From the NCBI GenBank assembly GCA_040394635.1, contig JBEBRW010000024.1, forward strand, positions 1 through 64,000: a stretch of DNA of 64,000 nt, in the 5' to 3' direction. The translations under genes were made by a program, and so were the position numbers. The stretch is from UBA5239 sp040394635. Lineage in GTDB: Bacteria > Verrucomicrobiota > Lentisphaeria > Victivallales > Victivallaceae. This document shows, piece by piece, positions 42,557 to 51,188 of the stretch. Within the stretch, counting starts at the first letter, position 1. Every line of letters begins with the position of its first letter. A model generated the notes under the pieces. That model searched no databases and had not been told where the DNA came from. It was given only the letters and a program-made list of their open reading frames with translations.

Positions 42557-43584
42557 CAGATCAGCCCTCCGGCCAGTTCTTCGAGCGTGACCACGTTCAG
42601 TTTGGTGTATTTGCCCAGCACGCAACGGGTGTACGGCGAAGCGGTGACCAGCAGGTCCTTTTTTGGATCGTCGGCGCGCTTTTCAATGTAGGCGGCGAGC
42701 TTCCGGACCAGCTCTTCGTTGAGGCGCGGCAGCAGCACCGCGCCTTCTCCGGCGCTGTACGATTCCTCGTTGTTGGTGCCGAATTGCTTCAGCTCCACGC
42801 CAAGCTGTTTGAGCAGCTTGTGCGGATACGGATAGTCGCCTGCGTAGTTCCGCAGGAAATCGCTTTCCAGATAATACACGCTCTTTTTAGCCGGTTTGAA
42901 TTTCAGTTTCAGGCCGGAAATGTACTCGGAGCTGTGCATGACCTTGACGTTCAGTTTTACGCCGTATTCCTTGTAGATCGTGGTCAGCAGGTAGTACGCG
43001 GCGGGGTTGGACACGACCAGCGTTTTGGCCCCGGTTTTGTTGACGAACGCGGCGAATTTTTCCGCCACGGCTTTGGAGCGGTCGACATAGCCGAGCACGT
43101 TCAGCGCCTTGCCGATGCAGCCGCCGGAAACGGTGCGGAATTTACCGCCTGCGAGCTTGGCGAAATTCTTGGCGATGGCCGGGGTCTCTTTCGTGTACTT
43201 GTCCTCGAAATAGAGGACGTCGCCGGTGCCTTTCACGGTCCATTTGGCCTCGGCTTCGAATTCGTCGGCCAGTGCCTTGACGGCGGCAGGCTCGAGCCCG
43301 GCTTCGACGATGTCGCGGCGGGCCGCCAGCACCAGTTCGGTTTCCGGGTAATGGCTCACGCAATGGTACGTACAGGCCTTGCTCAGGTCGCTGTCGTACA
43401 TGTTCTTGATGAAGTCGGGATTGGCGAGCCCCTCGGGGCTGTTGGAAATCGTGTACATGGCCACGGCGCGCACCCGGGGGGTGTCGGCTTCATTGAAGGT
43501 GACGTTGGCGATGCCGGAGAGGTGGCGGCACATGAAGCAGTACCGGCAGTTTTTGATGGCGTCGTTGTATTTCAGGATATTCAT
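42556..43584 (-). CDS. Iron-sulfur partner protein of the FAD oxidase
   Basis: 342 residues. The N-terminus has NCRYCFMCRHL (C13, C16, C19) and a further pair in KACTYHC (C71, C75), a 4Fe-4S ferredoxin-like arrangement. The C-terminal part has SGGCIGKALNVLGY and a later Cys, a degenerate form of the CCG domains of GlpC and glycolate oxidase subunit GlcF. The gene starts 3 bases after the FAD oxidase gene, so the two should form a membrane-associated or soluble electron-transfer complex that passes electrons to quinone or another acceptor. Confidence 0.78.
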   Translation of the reverse strand: MNILKYNDAIKNCRYCFMCRHLSGIANVTFNEADTPRVRAVAMYTISNSPEGLANPDFIKNMYDSDLSKACTYHCVSHYPETELVLAARRDIVEAGLEPAAVKALADEFEAEAKWTVKGTGDVLYFEDKYTKETPAIAKNFAKLAGGKFRTVSGGCIGKALNVLGYVDRSKAVAEKFAAFVNKTGAKTLVVSNPAAYYLLTTIYKEYGVKLNVKVMHSSEYISGLKLKFKPAKKSVYYLESDFLRNYAGDYPYPHKLLKQLGVELKQFGTNNEESYSAGEGAVLLPRLNEELVRKLAAYIEKRADDPKKDLLVTASPYTRCVLGKYTKLNVVTLEELAGGLI

Positions 43585-43587
43585 CTT

Positions 43588-45030
43588 TTACACTCCTTTG
43601 AAACCCATCTTGCCGGGGTTCATGATGTTGTTCGGGTCGAGCTGCTTCTTGATGCCTTCCAGCACCGGCATGGCGGGCCCGTAAAGTTCCTTCATCAGAC
43701 GGCCGAGCTTGAGGCCCACGCCGTGGTGTTCGTTGATCACGCCGCCGTTGGCGATGGCCGCGCGGATGGCCCGGTCCCAAACGGTGTTGTAAAGGACGGT
43801 GGCTTCACGCGGATCGGCCGGGGCCTCCGGGAAAATGAAGCGCGCATAGAGCATGCAGCCCCACTCGTACCAGTGCGAAAAGTGACCGATGAAACGGGCT
43901 TCCGGGAAGTCGGTGTTGACGACTTTTTTCATGGCCCAGTAAACATTTTCGATATCGGCGAAGGTTGCCACCGTGTCGAGCGTGCCGAACGCCTGCGGCA
44001 GGTGGAACATGTACGGCGGATAGAAGAACTTGTATTTGTTTTCCCACCAGAGTTCGCCGCCCTTGCTGCCGAGGTCCTTGCCCTTCAGGCTTTTCATGAT
44101 TTTGACGGCCTGTTCCATCTCGAAATCGACGATCTTCTCGAAGCCGTCGAAGCCGAACACCAGGTACGCGCCCTCGACATCCAGCCCGAGCACGCGCTTC
44201 ACGTGATGCTTGGTTTCCTCTTCATCGTACAAGCGGATGGCGCAGGGGCGCAGGCGGCTGCGCATCAGTTCGGCGCCGGCTTCCATGGCGGCATGCAGGT
44301 CCTTGAAGAGATAGGCGCGGAATTTGCGTGCTTCCGGCATCGGGTGGATCTTCAGCGTGACTTCGGTCATGACGCCGAGCGTGCCCTCGCTGCCGAGGAA
44401 AAGCATCGTCAGGTCCGGCCCGGACGCATGGCGCGGGATCGGCAGCGTGCGGATGATTTCGCCGGTGGGGGTGACGACTTCGAGCGACATCACCATATCC
44501 TCGATTTTGCCGTATTTGGTGGAGAGCACGCCGGTGCCGCGGTGGGCCAGGAAGCCGCCGATGGTGGCGCAGGCGATCGACGCCGGCAGGTGCATGGTCG
44601 AGTAACCGGCCTTGTTCACTTCCCATTCCAGGTGGCGGGCGTTCATCCCGGTCTGACAGGTCACGGTGAGCGATTTTTCATCGATTCTGATCATATTGCA
44701 CATACGCTTCATGTCCATGACGATGCCGCCGTAAATCGGCAGCGCGCCGCCCTGTGAACCCGAGCCGCCACCCCACGGCACCACCGGGATCTTGTAGTGG
44801 TTGGCGACCTTCATGATCCGTGAAACTTCCTGGCTGGAGCCGGGATAGAGGATGAAATCGCCTTTCGGGGTTTTCATTCCGCGGTCGTGCCACATTTCGG
44901 GAATCCAGTAGTAGTCGATGGAGTGCCCGAGCTTGTCGGTGTCGCGCACGCTTACATATTCTTCTCCGACGATGTCGATCAGCTCCTGGCGGATCATTTC
45001 GTAGAGAAAGTTGTCCTGTGATACCAGCAT
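43588..45030 (-). CDS. FAD-linked oxidase (GlcD/AGPS type)
   Basis: 480 residues. A PCMH-type FAD domain (about 60-230, with VVPWGGGSGSQGGALP) is followed by the FAD-linked oxidase C-terminal domain ending near INEHHGVGLKLG (about 445). The HHG pattern in the C-terminal domain recalls alkyl-DHAP synthase and D-lactate/glycolate-type dehydrogenases. Normal length. Within a sugar operon and next to an iron-sulfur gene it probably oxidises a 2-hydroxyacid, lactaldehyde-like product or sugar acid. The substrate is not determinable from sequence. Confidence 0.87.
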   Translation of the reverse strand: MLVSQDNFLYEMIRQELIDIVGEEYVSVRDTDKLGHSIDYYWIPEMWHDRGMKTPKGDFILYPGSSQEVSRIMKVANHYKIPVVPWGGGSGSQGGALPIYGGIVMDMKRMCNMIRIDEKSLTVTCQTGMNARHLEWEVNKAGYSTMHLPASIACATIGGFLAHRGTGVLSTKYGKIEDMVMSLEVVTPTGEIIRTLPIPRHASGPDLTMLFLGSEGTLGVMTEVTLKIHPMPEARKFRAYLFKDLHAAMEAGAELMRSRLRPCAIRLYDEEETKHHVKRVLGLDVEGAYLVFGFDGFEKIVDFEMEQAVKIMKSLKGKDLGSKGGELWWENKYKFFYPPYMFHLPQAFGTLDTVATFADIENVYWAMKKVVNTDFPEARFIGHFSHWYEWGCMLYARFIFPEAPADPREATVLYNTVWDRAIRAAIANGGVINEHHGVGLKLGRLMKELYGPAMPVLEGIKKQLDPNNIMNPGKMGFKGV

Positions 45031-45044
45031 TGTAATGCCTCCTT

Positions 45045-46496
45045 TTAGCGCCGTCCGTAAACCGGAGCCAGCGCGTCGTGAATTTCTTTGTAGGTTCCAA
45101 ATAAAGCCGCGTACTGCTCCGCCCGGCCGGGGTTCGGAACCACTTCGCGGTCAATATGCAGACAGCGTTCAACCGCTTCGCGGCTGTTCTTGAAAATACC
45201 GATTCCGGTGCCCGCCAGCAGTGCCGCGCCGAACGAGGCGTCGCCGGGCGAGGGGACCTGTACCGGCAAGTTGAAAACGTCGGCCACGATCTCGCTCCAG
45301 AGCTTGCTGCGCCCGCCGCCGCCGATCAGGAAAATCCGCTTCACCGGCAGATTCATCTCGTGAATCAATCCGTAACAATCCAGCAGCGAAAACGCCACGC
45401 CTTCCAGCAGCGCCCGCAGCAGATCGCCCTTGCCCGTCGAAATCGAGAGCCCGGTGAAACTGCCGCGCAGCTTCGGGTCCCAGTACGGCGAGCGCTCGCC
45501 CTGCAGATAGGGATGGAAGAACACGCCGTTGGCCCCCACCGGGGATTGCTCGGCGAGGTGGTCCATCTGCTTGTAATCGGTATCGCCGAGCACGTCGCGG
45601 AACCAGCGCTGGCACAGCGCCGCCGCGTTGGTCGCGGAAACCGTGTACCACATGCCTTCGATGACATGCGAATAGGTGAGGGTGGTCGGGTATGGATGCG
45701 CCTCGGCGGTCATCACGTTGACATTGCCCGCGGTGGCGAGTTTGACGATGCAGTCGCCGGGCTCCACCGCGCCCGCGCCGTAATCTTCCACCGCCGAGTC
45801 GGACGTACCGCAGATTACCGGCGTCCCCGCCGGAATCCCCGTATCGGCCGCGGCCCGCGCGCTGACTTCGCCCACCCGGTCGGTCGGCTTGACCAGCTTC
45901 GGCAGCACCGCCGGATCGACCCCGGCCAGCTTCGCCAGTTCTTCGGACCAGCGCTGATTTTTCATGTCATAAAACAGCGTACCCTGCGCCTCGATGTAGT
46001 CAGTCACGGCCACGCCGGTCATCAGGTAACGCACATAGTCTTTCACGAACAGCATATGTCTGGTCTTTTTCAGCACGTCCGGCTCGTGGTTTTTCAGCCA
46101 CAGCATTTGCGGCAACGTCCAGGTGGGAGTCGGCATCTGATAAGCCGTGTTGAAAATCAAATCCTGATAATTCGCCTTCAGGAATTTGCACTCTTCCACG
46201 CTGCGCTGGTCGGTCCACATGATGGTGCGGCGGAGCGGCTTCATACTGGCATCCAGCAGCACCGCGTTGTGCGTCGAACCGTCAAACGAAACAGCCTTGA
46301 CGCCGCTCAAATCCAGCGACAGCTTTTTCAGCGCCGCGCACATGGCGGGATACCAGTCGCCCGGCTCCTGTTCGGACCAGCCCGGGCGCTCATAATGCGT
46401 CACATACTCGACCGACGCTTCCCCCAGCAGTTTGCCGGTGGTGTCGATCGCCGTAACTTTGCAGCCCCCCGAGCCAAAATCGATTCCCAATAACAT
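45045..46496 (-). CDS. FGGY-family carbohydrate kinase (xylulokinase-like)
   Basis: 483 residues, typical length. ATPase-fold motifs: DFGSGGCKVTAID at the N-terminus, FDGSTHNAVLLD, and the C-terminal FLIGGGGRSKLWSEIVADV. Catalytic Asp is probably in ICGTSDSAVEDYGAGAV. Closest in appearance to xylulokinase, but the family also phosphorylates fuculose, rhamnulose, ribulose and glycerol. A heptamer array lies directly before its ribosome site (AAGGGA). The operon's isomerase should supply the ketose. The exact sugar is unknown. Confidence 0.9.
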   Translation of the reverse strand: MLLGIDFGSGGCKVTAIDTTGKLLGEASVEYVTHYERPGWSEQEPGDWYPAMCAALKKLSLDLSGVKAVSFDGSTHNAVLLDASMKPLRRTIMWTDQRSVEECKFLKANYQDLIFNTAYQMPTPTWTLPQMLWLKNHEPDVLKKTRHMLFVKDYVRYLMTGVAVTDYIEAQGTLFYDMKNQRWSEELAKLAGVDPAVLPKLVKPTDRVGEVSARAAADTGIPAGTPVICGTSDSAVEDYGAGAVEPGDCIVKLATAGNVNVMTAEAHPYPTTLTYSHVIEGMWYTVSATNAAALCQRWFRDVLGDTDYKQMDHLAEQSPVGANGVFFHPYLQGERSPYWDPKLRGSFTGLSISTGKGDLLRALLEGVAFSLLDCYGLIHEMNLPVKRIFLIGGGGRSKLWSEIVADVFNLPVQVPSPGDASFGAALLAGTGIGIFKNSREAVERCLHIDREVVPNPGRAEQYAALFGTYKEIHDALAPVYGRR

Positions 46497-46508
46497 ATCT
46501 GTTCCCTT

Positions 46509-46540
46509 AATTCGTAATTCGTAATTCGTAATTCGTAATT
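46509..46540 (-). repeat. Tandem 7-bp array, AATTACG type on the minus strand
   Basis: Four perfect AATTCGT copies on the plus strand (46509-46536) plus AATT. The iolB stop codon (46539-46541) overlaps its upstream end and the FGGY ribosome site its downstream end, so the whole iolB-kinase spacer is array. Confidence 0.9.
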
Positions 46541-47336
46541 ATTTCACCCATCCGTGTGCTGGATCTTTCGACGAAATCAGGCCGCGGTTGACCGCGCCGC
46601 ACATCGTCCACAGATAATACATTTCGTAGCCCGGCGCACCGCAGAGCGGATGATAGCCCTCGGCGATGGCCACGGTGTCGTTGTTTTTCACGGTATAAGT
46701 TTCATCGATGCGGCCGTTCGGCGTGTACACTTTCTGGATGCCGAAACCGTTGGCCGGATTAAAGCGGTAAAAATAAGTTTCTTCCATGTCGATTTCGTCC
46801 GGCGGATTGTCGATGTCGTGACGGTGCGGGGGGTAGCCCGACCAGTTGCCGGAGGGAATCAGGCCCTCGCCGATGTAGAAGTGCTCGGAGTCGAATTTCT
46901 CGTCGATCATCACGGTGGCGTGGCGCAGAAAATTGTCGCGCCCGATGACCAATCCGCGGGTCATGTCGGGAGTGATGACGCAGGGGCGCGCGGTGTCGCG
47001 GCTGGCCGGGGATTCATTCAGCGCGAAGTCCATGGCGTCGGTCAGCGCGGTGACGATGTAGCGGGTGTTGCGCGGCAGGTAAACCGTGTGCGGCTTGCCG
47101 GAAAACACATCCTTGCGTTCGCCGACTTCCTTGAATTCGAAGCCCTTGCCCATGACCGAGCATTTGCCGCCGAGAATCACCAGCGCCGCTTCGAAATCGC
47201 CGGTGTCGCCCTCGTAGCTCTCACCTTTGAATAGCTGGACGATGCCGAAACGGGTCAGCTTCATGTTGTATTCATTGAGTTTGAAAACCGGGTTGTAACC
47301 GTTTTTGACGTTGGTTTTGATCAGCAGATTCATCAT
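46539..47336 (-). CDS. iolB: 5-deoxy-glucuronate isomerase family protein
   Basis: 265 residues, typical length. The bicupin plan and the metal-site segment NWSGYPPHRHDIDNPP with EETYFYRF (about 160-190) identify IolB, which converts 5-deoxy-D-glucuronate to 2-deoxy-5-keto-D-gluconate in inositol breakdown. Two adjacent ATGs (47336, 47333) are possible; the first overlaps the previous stop. Inositol genes iolE, iolD and iolG are not nearby, so this homologue may isomerise another uronate-like sugar. Its stop lies in a heptamer array. Confidence 0.87.
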   Translation of the reverse strand: MMNLLIKTNVKNGYNPVFKLNEYNMKLTRFGIVQLFKGESYEGDTGDFEAALVILGGKCSVMGKGFEFKEVGERKDVFSGKPHTVYLPRNTRYIVTALTDAMDFALNESPASRDTARPCVITPDMTRGLVIGRDNFLRHATVMIDEKFDSEHFYIGEGLIPSGNWSGYPPHRHDIDNPPDEIDMEETYFYRFNPANGFGIQKVYTPNGRIDETYTVKNNDTVAIAEGYHPLCGAPGYEMYYLWTMCGAVNRGLISSKDPAHGWVK

Positions 47337-48691
47337 TTCACCTCGATTGCGTCGATATTCATCAGTTTACAGAGTTTCTTGAGTTCGTCGGCGATATCGC
47401 CGTGGATCAGCGAATAGTGATGCTCGAACCCTTCGCCGATCACGACTTCGCGGAGCTTGTCGCAGCCGGCGTCGAACTTGATGCGGAGCGGGTTGCCGCG
47501 CAGTTCCTGCGTGGTTTCCTGGGCGGTGCCGGGAGCGATCAACATGCGGAACGAGGAGCCGTCGCGCGTTTCGCTGAGGCGCGCCAGCGTCACGCGGCCG
47601 GGCTTGAGCGGAAATTCATTGGTCAGACCCTTCTTGCCGCCGCCGTCGATGATCGAGCTCTTGCAGAGTTTGCTCTCACAGCCCTGGCGGCAGAGTCCGG
47701 CGGGGGCCGCGCCGCAGTGCCACGCCATGCCGTATTCGCCCTCCATCACGATCATGTCGCAGAAAAACGGTTTTTCGCCGGTCAGGTAGTGCTGCATGAG
47801 CATGGTGATGGCGCCGTAGGCGTCGCCCTCGCAGGCGGTGATGATTCCGGCATTGATCAAACTGCCGATGGTCGAACAGATGCCGATGCCGTAAAGTTCG
47901 TTTTCATTGACCTCGGGCCAGCAGCGCAGCGAGAAGGCGTTGACCAGGAATTTGTCGCGCATTTTTTCCACGGCGGTGAAGAGCGCCGCCGACTTGCGCA
48001 TCTCGACCGCATCCGGACCGTCGATGGTCTGCGAATCGGCCTTGATGCGGGCCATGGCCGGGGCAATCTCGGCGTCGGTCAGTTTCTCGGCGGTTTTGAC
48101 GACTTCGAGCATGGTGATGAATTTCATCTCCACGCCGAGCTCGCGCCGCAGCATCATTTCATCCGCGCCGGAGGTGTAGAAGCCGGGCACGCGGCCGCCG
48201 ACCACCCCCAGTCGGGTATGACGGATTTCCCTGGCCGTGGCGATGACTTTCGCGAGTTTGCCGAGTTCCGCCGCCGACTCCTTGACCGGGGCGTGAACAT
48301 GGAAATACGGGATGCGCAGTTTCCAGAGGAAATGCGAGTTCATATTGGCCGCGCAGAACGAGTTCGCCGCCAGGCGCCCGCCGCACATCGGCGGCTCCGG
48401 CATCGACCACAGGATGACCGGCAGTTTCAGGTCGTTGGCGATCAGCGGCACCAGCGTGCCGAGCGAGAATGTGGCGAAGAAGCAGACGATGGCGTCCACC
48501 TGTGCCGCCTTGAACTGCTCAGTGGCAGCCATCAGGTCCGGCTCGAACGCGATCATGGCGTCGCCGCCGATGATTTCGCAATCCGGGAGTTTCTTCATTT
48601 CGTTCAGCGCGTTGATGCGGATATCATCCAGCGCCGGGGTCATCCAACTGGCTTTGGTCAGGGGGAGAAAACCGAGTTTGAGCGTTTTCAT
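47333..48691 (-). CDS. L-fucose/L-arabinose isomerase-like protein
   Basis: 452 residues from the ATG on the complement of 48689-48691 (AAGGA 10 bases upstream; a TTG at 48697 that overlaps the kinase stop is possible). Two Rossmann-like lobes (FLPLTKASWM, AIVCFFATFSLGTLVP, RLGVVGGRVPGFY) and a C-terminal domain with NEFPLKPGRVTLARL match the sugar-isomerase family of fucose and arabinose isomerases, which act on free aldoses with a metal ion. Metal-site Glu residues likely in SLRCWPEVNENE and MEGEYGMAWHC. Substrate unproven. Confidence 0.8.
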   Translation of the reverse strand: MKTLKLGFLPLTKASWMTPALDDIRINALNEMKKLPDCEIIGGDAMIAFEPDLMAATEQFKAAQVDAIVCFFATFSLGTLVPLIANDLKLPVILWSMPEPPMCGGRLAANSFCAANMNSHFLWKLRIPYFHVHAPVKESAAELGKLAKVIATAREIRHTRLGVVGGRVPGFYTSGADEMMLRRELGVEMKFITMLEVVKTAEKLTDAEIAPAMARIKADSQTIDGPDAVEMRKSAALFTAVEKMRDKFLVNAFSLRCWPEVNENELYGIGICSTIGSLINAGIITACEGDAYGAITMLMQHYLTGEKPFFCDMIVMEGEYGMAWHCGAAPAGLCRQGCESKLCKSSIIDGGGKKGLTNEFPLKPGRVTLARLSETRDGSSFRMLIAPGTAQETTQELRGNPLRIKFDAGCDKLREVVIGEGFEHHYSLIHGDIADELKKLCKLMNIDAIEVK

Positions 48692-48693
48692 AT

Positions 48694-49602
48694 TCAATGT
48701 GTCCTTAAGTAATTTTCGACTTCAGTCATGGAGGGGAGGCCGGCGCGGGCGCCGAGCTTGCCGCATTTGAGCCCGGCGAACGCCGAAGCGAAACGCATGC
48801 ATTCGTAGAGGTCGCCTCCGTTCAGGTATTTGATCACGAATCCGCAGTGATAGGCATCCCCGGCCCCGGTGGAGTCCACCACCGGCAGATCGGTGAAGGC
48901 CGGGCAGCGGATGAAGCTGCCGTCGTCGGCAAGGATGATCGAGCCCGCGTCGCCGGCGGTGACCCCGGTCACTTTCGCACCCAGCGTTTTCAGCTTCACG
49001 AGCGCCTTGTCCAAGTCGGTTTCGCCGCTCCATTTGCGGGCAAACGCTTCGGACGTGATCAGGATATCGGCCAGCTTGAGCAATTCGTCGATGCGAGGAG
49101 TGAAGGTTCCGGCATCGAGGTTGATCAGTACGCCGGATTCCTTGGCGAGCTTCGCTGCCGCCACTGCCGCGTCCGGGTGGTGACCGTCCAGATGCAGGAC
49201 CTTGGCATTTTTTATCAGCTCGATGGGTACTTCGCCGGCCTTGAGCAATTCGAGGTTGTTTTTCGTCCAGGCCACGCTGCGCTTGCCGTCGGGAGTGATC
49301 CAGCAGTAGGCGATCGGCGAGCTGCCGCCTTTGCGGACGGCGATGCCCGAGACGTCGACGTTTTCCGCCTTGAAATCGGCGAGGATTTTCACCCCGTCGA
49401 TATCGTCGCCGATGCTGGTGACGAAGGCTGCGCGCATACCGAGACGCGCCGCACCGACTGCCGCGTCCGCCGCCGGACCGCCGCCCTGAATCTGATGTTC
49501 GAGCATTTCGGTTTTGCTGTCGACGGGGATTTCGGCAATCCGGCAGAGATGGTCATTGCTGCAATAGCCCAGCGCAACAAATTCCGGATGGTTCGTTTTC
49601 AT
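48694..49602 (-). CDS. PfkB-family carbohydrate kinase
   Basis: 302 residues from the ATG on the complement of 49600-49602; a longer extension crosses the promoter and is rejected. The ribokinase-fold motifs are GGGPAADAAVGAARLG near residue 41 and the C-terminal VDSTGAGDAYHCGF with catalytic Asp. It is first in the operon and ends two bases before the isomerase start. In the inositol pathway a PfkB kinase (IolC) acts after IolB, so this may be the counterpart here; ribokinase- or ketohexokinase-like activity is equally possible. Confidence 0.9.
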   Translation of the reverse strand: MKTNHPEFVALGYCSNDHLCRIAEIPVDSKTEMLEHQIQGGGPAADAAVGAARLGMRAAFVTSIGDDIDGVKILADFKAENVDVSGIAVRKGGSSPIAYCWITPDGKRSVAWTKNNLELLKAGEVPIELIKNAKVLHLDGHHPDAAVAAAKLAKESGVLINLDAGTFTPRIDELLKLADILITSEAFARKWSGETDLDKALVKLKTLGAKVTGVTAGDAGSIILADDGSFIRCPAFTDLPVVDSTGAGDAYHCGFVIKYLNGGDLYECMRFASAFAGLKCGKLGARAGLPSMTEVENYLRTH

Positions 49603-49636
49603 AAGAGTGTGACTCCATACTAATGGCTTTTTATTA

Positions 49637-49734
49637 AATATAACCGCCTCATCAAATTTTGTCAAGAGATAAAATGAGATAATTTGAGATATTTTGATAC
49701 GAGATCTTGAAAATTGAAAAATTCGTGATATAAT
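49637..49734. promoter_or_regulatory. Divergent promoters with 10-bp phased GAGAT repeats
   Basis: Leftward: TTGACA (complement of 49660-49665), 17 bp, TATATT (complement of 49637-49642). Rightward: TTGAAA (49707-49712), 16 bp, TATAAT (49729-49734), with the ATG at 49742, so the DeoR transcript is predicted leaderless. Between them GAGAT recurs at 49666, 49676, 49686 and 49701, with GATAC at 49696; the first three are exactly one helical turn apart. These are probable DeoR-protein sites. Confidence 0.7.
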
Positions 49735-49741
49735 AACTGAT

Positions 49742-50470
49742 ATGAAAAATTTACGAACCATACAAATCGCCGAGTACATCAACGAAAAGAAGACCTGCAC
49801 GATTCAGGAGTTGATGGAGAAATTCGATATTTCGCATGCCACGATCCATCGCGATATCGGTGCGCTGGAGGAGCAGGGCGTCATACGGCGCGTCCGTGGC
49901 GGCGTGGCGGCGCTGGCCAGCGAGGAGCCGACCATTTTCAGCCGCTACCAGGACCGGTTGAACCGCAACGGCGAGGCCAAGCTCGAAGTCGCACGCAAGG
50001 CGCTGGACAAAATCGAGGATGGCGACATCATTTTCCTCGACTCCTCGACCACGGTTTATTTCCTGGCCAAAGAACTGCAGAAAACGAATTTCACGAACCT
50101 GACGATCATCAGCAATTCACTGCTGATCATACAGGAATTTTCGCTGTTTCCGACCAATTATTTCCTGGTGGCGCTGGGCGGCAACTACGATCTGCAGTTG
50201 AACGCCTTTCTCGGGCAGACCACGATGGGCGATCTGGAGAAACTGAAGATCGACAAAGCGTTTGTCTCCGCGCTCGGCATTACCGGCGAAGGGATTTTTT
50301 CACGTCACGAAAACCACTCGTATTTCCTGCGGCGCGTACTCGAAATTTCCCGCCGCAATTACCTGCTGCTGACCGCGGATAAATTCAATAAATCCGGTCT
50401 GTTCGACATCGCCCCCCTGAGCGCGGTCAATGCCATCATCGCCAATGCCCCCGTGCCAAAGTTCAAGTAA
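49742..50470 (+). CDS. DeoR-family transcriptional regulator
   Basis: 242 residues. Winged HTH (about 1-60, FDISHATIHRDIGALEEQG) followed by the sugar-phosphate-sensing domain (DIIFLDSSTTVYFLAKEL, LTIISNSLLII, ALGGNYDLQLNAFLG). It is divergent from the seven-gene sugar operon and is its likely repressor, releasing when a phosphorylated intermediate made by the operon's kinases accumulates (inference). No Shine-Dalgarno; the promoter puts the RNA start at the ATG. Confidence 0.92.
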   Translation: MKNLRTIQIAEYINEKKTCTIQELMEKFDISHATIHRDIGALEEQGVIRRVRGGVAALASEEPTIFSRYQDRLNRNGEAKLEVARKALDKIEDGDIIFLDSSTTVYFLAKELQKTNFTNLTIISNSLLIIQEFSLFPTNYFLVALGGNYDLQLNAFLGQTTMGDLEKLKIDKAFVSALGITGEGIFSRHENHSYFLRRVLEISRRNYLLLTADKFNKSGLFDIAPLSAVNAIIANAPVPKFK

Positions 50471-50475
50471 TCCGT

Positions 50476-51177
50476 TCAGAAACACATGGAATAAACGTAG
50501 ATGTTCACGCCCATGCGCCAGGCTTCCTGAGTGAGCCGGGCGCCGAACCAGCTCTCCGTGACCCAGCCGCAGTGGAGGTCGCTGGAGGTGACAATGCCGA
50601 TCAGTCGGCCGTGCAGCGTGACCAGCGATATCCCGTTGTTTTTGCCCTGGCAATGCGGAAAGGATTTGATCTGGTAATAGCAGTTGAACAGCGGATGTTT
50701 CATATCGACTTTCTCGATTTTTGCCTCCGGGAAAAACTCTTTGAAGAGCACCAGGAAGCTCTGGTAAAGCATGTCCTGATACGGATCGTATTTCTGCCAG
50801 ACGCAGTCGTCGACGAACAGGAAACCGCCGCGCAGGATATATTCTTTCAGGTTTTCCTTGCCCTTGGGCGACATATTCTGGGTGCGCTGGCCGTGGACGA
50901 AAATGAACGGAAAAGCGGCCATTTTGTCGAGGTGCTCCACGTCGACGACGTTCCAGTCAGCCCTGAGGTTGATCGTGGTGTTTTTGCGGATGAAATCAAT
51001 CATCCGGATATCGCCGGTGGGGTGGGCGTGCCAGTCCCAGTCGGACTCATAGCGCGAACTGCCCTTGACCGGATATTTCAGGCGCACCCAGGAGACGCGG
51101 CTGCCGCGCGTAGCCTCGAAATCCTCCGCCATTACAGGCAGCATGGACAGCAGAAAAATACAGAGCAGATACTTCAT
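50476..51177 (-). CDS. DUF4159 protein, exported
   Basis: 233 residues from the ATG on the complement of 51175-51177 (GGAGG site 7 bases upstream; longer frames enter the vWA gene). Signal peptide MKYLLCIFLLSMLPVMA. The core FPFIFVHGQRTQNMSPKGK and GGFLFVDDCVWQ pattern matches DUF4159, a Rossmann-like domain often linked to vWA/MoxR operons in Planctomycetota and Bacteroidota. It is the last gene of the MoxR operon, convergent with the DeoR gene (5-base gap). Periplasmic role unknown. Confidence 0.82.
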   Translation of the reverse strand: MKYLLCIFLLSMLPVMAEDFEATRGSRVSWVRLKYPVKGSSRYESDWDWHAHPTGDIRMIDFIRKNTTINLRADWNVVDVEHLDKMAAFPFIFVHGQRTQNMSPKGKENLKEYILRGGFLFVDDCVWQKYDPYQDMLYQSFLVLFKEFFPEAKIEKVDMKHPLFNCYYQIKSFPHCQGKNNGISLVTLHGRLIGIVTSSDLHCGWVTESWFGARLTQEAWRMGVNIYVYSMCF

Positions 51178-51188
51178 CGACAAGCCTC

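Noticed and set aside
42550..44757. 735-codon open frame on the plus strand
   Set aside because: It is antisense to the Fe-S and FAD oxidase genes, has no ribosome site and reads as low-complexity Arg/Gly/His-rich sequence; it is a by-product of GC-biased third positions.
41729..49602. Calling the operon a myo-inositol pathway
   Set aside because: IolB, a PfkB kinase and an aldolase fit, but iolG, iolE and iolD are missing and an aldose isomerase, FGGY kinase and FAD oxidase are present.
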